Source of the DNA: Reyranella massiliensis 521
Lineage (GTDB): Bacteria; Pseudomonadota; Alphaproteobacteria; Reyranellales; Reyranellaceae
Length of the DNA stretch: 64,000 nt
Direction: 5' to 3'
NCBI RefSeq assembly: GCF_000312425.1
Contig: NZ_HE997181.1
Coordinates: 71,002 to 135,001, forward strand
The position numbers were made by a program, and so were the translations under genes. The stretch's first letter is position 1; each line of letters starts with the position of its first letter. Below are positions 63,994 through 64,000 of this stretch, piece after piece. The notes beneath the pieces were generated by a model. That model made no database searches. It was not told where the DNA came from and worked only from the letters and a program-made list of their open reading frames with translations.

Positions 63994-64000
63994 TGTTTGC

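Overview
The window is GC-rich, gene-dense chromosomal DNA from an alphaproteobacterium. The best evidence is a circularly permuted (two-piece) tmRNA gene of the alphaproteobacterial type, an SspB adaptor of the alphaproteobacterial family, ThyX thymidylate synthase, and many CoA-transferase, thiolase, Bug-type and SDR genes. The overall content reminds me of Reyranella or related environmental Rhodospirillales/Hyphomicrobiales, but that placement is only an inference. I see no prophage, insertion sequence, integrase or CRISPR array.

Layout. 0-6 kb: end of an AsmA-like protein, a nitroreductase, a ribbon-helix-helix protein, BipA/TypA and a small charged protein. 6-9.5 kb (minus): permuted ssrA, then sspB, class I fumarase and a VOC protein; the tag-encoding RNA therefore sits directly upstream of the adaptor that binds the tag. 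9.5-18 kb: thyX, an acetyltransferase, Mrp/ApbC, the membrane quality-control set hflK-hflC-degP, an oxidoreductase and serB. 18-26 kb: miaA, the branched-chain amino acid genes ilvB-ilvN and ilvC, a LysE exporter, an M48-like protein that has lost its zinc site, and two paralogous lipoproteins. 26-30 kb: a tandem SDR pair, an alcohol dehydrogenase and an acyl-CoA dehydrogenase. 30-35.7 kb: the rod-shape operon mreB-mreC-mreD-mrdA-rodA, then tRNA-Lys(CTT).

36-37 kb holds the most striking locus: a GrdB-like gene interrupted only by an in-frame TGA at the position of a redox cysteine, followed at the right distance by a SECIS-like hairpin. It is almost certainly a selenoprotein that automatic annotation would split in two. 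37-48 kb: secreted phosphoesterase, DinB protein, phosphofructokinase, PrmB, a frameshifted thioredoxin-like gene, and a CoA/amide catabolic set (CaiB-type transferase, amidase, thiolase, OB-fold partner, Bug solute-binding protein). 48-49.7 kb: alkylation repair (alkB, ogt) and a cytochrome c.

49.7-64 kb: a transporter, FMN reductase, a LysR regulator facing a small protein across a palindromic operator, 5-formyl-THF cyclo-ligase, then a cytochrome c / Tat-exported ferritin-like pair divergent from an ECF sigma factor fused in one polypeptide to an RskA-like anti-sigma segment and a membrane anchor. The end carries a GNAT enzyme with an alpha/beta hydrolase, the Kup potassium transporter, a cytochrome P450, an HpcH-type aldolase and a beta-class GST. 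Several genes face each other with overlapping 3' ends, which shows how compact the genome is.
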